This document shows positions 61,352 through 64,000 of a stretch of 64,000 nucleotides of DNA, one piece after another. Made by a program: the position numbers and the translations under genes. Source of the stretch: Nonomuraea sp. MG754425 (GTDB lineage Bacteria; Actinomycetota; Actinomycetes; Streptosporangiales; Streptosporangiaceae); NCBI RefSeq assembly GCF_021699195.1, contig NZ_SSXE01000035.1, positions 1 to 64,000 of the forward strand, given 5' to 3'. Within the stretch, counting starts at the first letter, position 1; each line of letters begins with the position of its first letter. Below the pieces are notes generated by a model. It saw only the letters and a program-made list of their open reading frames with translations, did no database searches and was not told where the DNA came from.

Positions 61352-64000
61352 GGACACGTCGGGCGATACTCCTCCTGCTTGACGAGATTCTCCCATTCTT
61401 CGCGGGTGAGCGAGCGGCCCGCGTTGGCGCACGCCGCCGCCAGCAGGTCGGCGGGCACGGTGGCGTTCCAGAGCCGCGCGCTGCCGTCGCCGGCGACCGT
61501 GACGACGGACGCGCCGTCCCCGGCGTAGGCGAGCGCCGTCACGCCGCTGGTGTGGCCGGTCATCGGCGCGCCGAGCGGCCGGTGGGTGCGCAGGTCCCAC
61601 AGCAGCACGTCGCCGTTCAGCAGGCCGGTGGCGAGAATCTCGCCGTCCGGGCTGAAGGCCAGTGCGGCGGGCGCGGTGTCCGCGGCGATCAGCGCGATGC
61701 CGGACGGGCGGCGGCGCGCGACGTCCCACAGCCGCACGGCGTCGTCGTCGGCCGTGTAGGCCAGCATCCGGCCGTCGGGGCTGAAGGCCAGGTCGTTGAT
61801 CAGCCCGCCGGCGGCCCCGGGCGGCGGGTTGTCGAGCTGGCGTCGGGAGGCCACGTCGAACAGCCGCACCCGGGCGTCGAAGCCCGTGCTGGCCAGGGTG
61901 GCGCCGTCGGGGCTGATCGCCAGGCCCGTGAGGACGTCGGTGTGACCGGGGACGCGGATGCGCGGCCCGACCTCGCGGCGGGTCGCGACGTCCCAGATGG
62001 CGATGGCCTCCTCGTGCTGGACGGCGGCGAACCTGCCATCGCGGCTGAACTCGGCCAGGCCCTTGAACGCGGCGTCGTGGGCGATCTCCCGGCGGGCGGC
62101 GACGTCCCACAGCCGCAGGCCGTCGAAGCCGGAGGCCATGAGGGTGCGCCCGTCGGGCGAGAAGGCCAGGCCGGTCACCGAGCGGCGGACGCTTCCCGCG
62201 TGCAGCGGCGGGCCGAGGGGCCGCTGGGTGGCCACGTCCCAGAGCTGGATGCCGGGGCTGCGGGCGTCGGCGACGCCGGTGGCCAGTGTGCGGCCGTCGC
62301 GGCTCAGCGCGACGGCGGACTGCGCGGCCATCGGCGGGCCGATCTGCTGGTGGACCCACGGGTCGGCCAGGCGGACCAGGCCGTCGTCGCTCGCGGCGGC
62401 CAGCAGCCGGCCGTCGGGGCTGAAGGCCACCCGCTCGACGCCGACGACGTTGTCGGCCAGCGCGAACACCTGCTGCCTGCTGGCGGTGTCCCACACGACG
62501 GTGCGGCCGGAGGTCCCGCCGGTGGCGATCCGGGTGCCGTCGGGGCTGAAGGCGACCGCGTTGAACCCGGCCCCGCGGTCCTTGAGCACGCCGGTCTGCT
62601 CGCGGGTGACCGGGCTCCACAGCCGGACGGCGTTGTCGCGGCTCACGGTCGCGAGCGTCGCGCCGTCCGGGCTGAAGGTGACGTCGAGGACCTGGCCGGC
62701 CTGCTCGGCGAGCGGGGCGCCCCGGGGGCGGGACGTGGCCGGGTCCCAGATCCGCACGGCCTGGCCGCTCGCGACGGCCAGGTTCGTGCCGTCGCGGCTG
62801 AAGGCCACCCTGCGCACGATGTTCGCCAGGTCGGGCCCGTGGTCGGGGCGGCCCATGGGCGGGCCGTGCGGGCGGTGCGTGGCCGCGTCCCAGCGCCGGA
62901 CGACGCCTCTGAAGTCGCCGGTCACGAGGGTCGCGCCGGCCGGGTCGTAGGCGAGCGCCGAGACGACCTCCTCGTGCTCGATCGCGGGCCCCAGCTCGCG
63001 GCGGGTGGCCACGTCGTAGAACCGGACGACGTTGAGGCAGGCGGTGGCCAGCGTCCGGCCGTCGGGGCTGAGGGCCAGCTCGACCCCCGAGCACTCGTAC
63101 GTGGCGCGGGTGATGGGCGCGCCGAGCTGCCGCCGCGAGGCCGTGTCCCACACGCGGGCGGTGCCGTCGTCGCCGCCCGTCACCAGGAGCGTGCCGCCGG
63201 CGTTGAAGGCCAGGGACGACACGCCGCGCGTGTGCCCGGTGAGGATCCCGCGGCCGGTGCGGGTGGCCGCGGACAGCAGGCGGTTGCGGGCCTCGTCGGT
63301 CTCGGCGATCCGCCAGGCCGTCACGGCCAGCAGCGCGGCCATGGTGACGTCGCCGGTGACCTCGCTCTGCGCGGCGAGCTGGCGGGAGGTCGCCACCCGG
63401 CGCTGCGCGACGGCCTCCCCCGCGGCGTTGACGGCGGCGGCGGCCCCGACGAGGGCGAGCACCGACAGCACGGCGAGGCCGCCCACCACCAGTCGCCGGC
63501 GCCGGCCGGCCCGCCGCGCCTCCCGCGTGGACGCCGCGACGAAGCCCTCCACGACGGGGCCGGGCGGCGGGTAGCTGTCGGGGTCGCGCTCCCAGCGGGG
63601 CCGGCTGTCGTCCACCGCGAGCAGCCGGGCGCCCCGGTAGAGGAAGGCCGGGTCGCGGTGGTTGCCGGCCCACAGGCCGGCGGCCTCCACCAGCCCGTCG
63701 TAGACGGCCTGCGCGGTGAGGTCGGGTTCGAGCCAGCGCCGCAGGGTGGGCCAGGCGGTCAGGAGGGCGTCGTGGGCGATCTCGACGCTGTCCTCGTGCA
63801 GGGTGAGCAGGCGGCGGCCGGCGAACGCGGACAGCAGCGCCTCGACCTGCTCGCGTCGTCGCGGCGTGTGCGCGGAGGCGGCGGCGTGGATCTCGGCCAG
63901 CCGCGCGCCGCGCCGCGCCACCTGCCCGCCCGCCGTGATCAGGGTCAACCGGCGGAAGATCCGCAGCGCGGCCTTGCGGTCCTCCGGCGGCAGCCGGTCG
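61348..64000 (-). CDS. STAND NTPase with 14 WD40 repeats, 5' end beyond the window
   Basis: The frame is open to the window edge. It begins in the C-terminal helical part of a STAND/nSTAND1-type NTPase (IAHDALLTAWPTLRRWLEPD), passes one membrane helix (LVVGGLAVLSVLALVGAAAA), and ends with 14 WD40 repeats, enough for two seven-blade propellers. Repeats include GHTRGVSSLAFNAGGTLLVT and GHTSGVTALAYAGDGASVVT at either end. The NTPase core and start are outside. WD40 propellers usually sense a ligand or partner, so this may be the sensor for the downstream genes. Confidence 0.85.
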   Translation of the reverse strand, partial: DRLPPEDRKAALRIFRRLTLITAGGQVARRGARLAEIHAAASAHTPRRREQVEALLSAFAGRRLLTLHEDSVEIAHDALLTAWPTLRRWLEPDLTAQAVYDGLVEAAGLWAGNHRDPAFLYRGARLLAVDDSRPRWERDPDSYPPPGPVVEGFVAASTREARRAGRRRRLVVGGLAVLSVLALVGAAAAVNAAGEAVAQRRVATSRQLAAQSEVTGDVTMAALLAVTAWRIAETDEARNRLLSAATRTGRGILTGHTRGVSSLAFNAGGTLLVTGGDDGTARVWDTASRRQLGAPITRATYECSGVELALSPDGRTLATACLNVVRFYDVATRRELGPAIEHEEVVSALAYDPAGATLVTGDFRGVVRRWDAATHRPHGPPMGRPDHGPDLANIVRRVAFSRDGTNLAVASGQAVRIWDPATSRPRGAPLAEQAGQVLDVTFSPDGATLATVSRDNAVRLWSPVTREQTGVLKDRGAGFNAVAFSPDGTRIATGGTSGRTVVWDTASRQQVFALADNVVGVERVAFSPDGRLLAAASDDGLVRLADPWVHQQIGPPMAAQSAVALSRDGRTLATGVADARSPGIQLWDVATQRPLGPPLHAGSVRRSVTGLAFSPDGRTLMASGFDGLRLWDVAARREIAHDAAFKGLAEFSRDGRFAAVQHEEAIAIWDVATRREVGPRIRVPGHTDVLTGLAISPDGATLASTGFDARVRLFDVASRRQLDNPPPGAAGGLINDLAFSPDGRMLAYTADDDAVRLWDVARRRPSGIALIAADTAPAALAFSPDGEILATGLLNGDVLLWDLRTHRPLGAPMTGHTSGVTALAYAGDGASVVTVAGDGSARLWNATVPADLLAAACANAGRSLTREEWENLVKQEEYRPTCP

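Overview
The window is very GC-rich, has frequent GTG starts and many 4-base stop/start overlaps, and carries actinobacterial marker families: XRE-DUF5753 regulators, PF04672-type methyltransferases, a high-affinity group 1h [NiFe]-hydrogenase, and STAND/WD40 proteins. It most likely comes from a filamentous actinomycete chromosome (a Streptosporangiaceae- or Streptomyces-like lineage is an inference). I saw no rRNA, tRNA, CRISPR array, integrase, transposase or plasmid functions.

Layout. 1-10 kb: a DUF3558-like protein, an FHA protein, a SecD-SecF fusion, small enzymes and a two-component system. 10.1-21.1 kb: a hydrogenase locus. A 13-gene, almost gapless minus-strand operon carries the small and large subunits, a NifU-like protein, four accessory proteins of unknown function, a maturation protease, a 35-residue membrane protein, and HypA, HypC, HypD and HypE. 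It meets, tail to tail, a plus-strand trio SIS / HypC-like / SIS. HypB and HypF are not in the window. 21.3-24.1 kb: a zinc-ribbon membrane protein, a small P-loop kinase, and a nucleoside hydrolase next to remnants of a sugar ABC transporter. 24.1-27.5 kb: two cytochrome P450s, a ferredoxin and a TetR regulator; the same operator sits before the second P450 and before tetR. 27.6-36.7 kb: a probably leaderless argG, a PF04672 methyltransferase, an anti-sigma-like ATPase behind a perfect CebR-type box, a MarR/monooxygenase pair with a palindrome between them, a CocE hydrolase, and a sulfotransferase/glycosyltransferase pair.

36.7-50.4 kb: an adenylating enzyme, an ArsR/CDF metal-efflux pair, a secreted phosphodiesterase, and a coupled catabolic-looking block (amino-acid ABC importer, PLP enzyme, IclR regulator, amidohydrolase). 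A divergent FecCD/AraC pair follows in which both 5' ends are missing, then a MarR/MFS pair with two inverted repeats at the marR start. 50.7-55.9 kb: an XRE-DUF5753 / DUF6879 / small-protein module, a DUF418 membrane protein and a second two-component system. 55.9-57.9 kb: a secreted esterase / beta-propeller fusion broken by one frameshift, under a LacI-type palindrome.

58.0-64.0 kb: three overlapping minus-strand genes. They encode a STAND NTPase with 14 WD40 repeats (its 5' end lies beyond the window), a 227-residue protein I do not recognise, and a second NTPase with an N-terminal HTH-like region, a NACHT-type domain and a multi-pass membrane domain. This is the best candidate for an undescribed system. 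The hydrogenase locus is a known type but contains several uncharacterised, tightly coupled partners.
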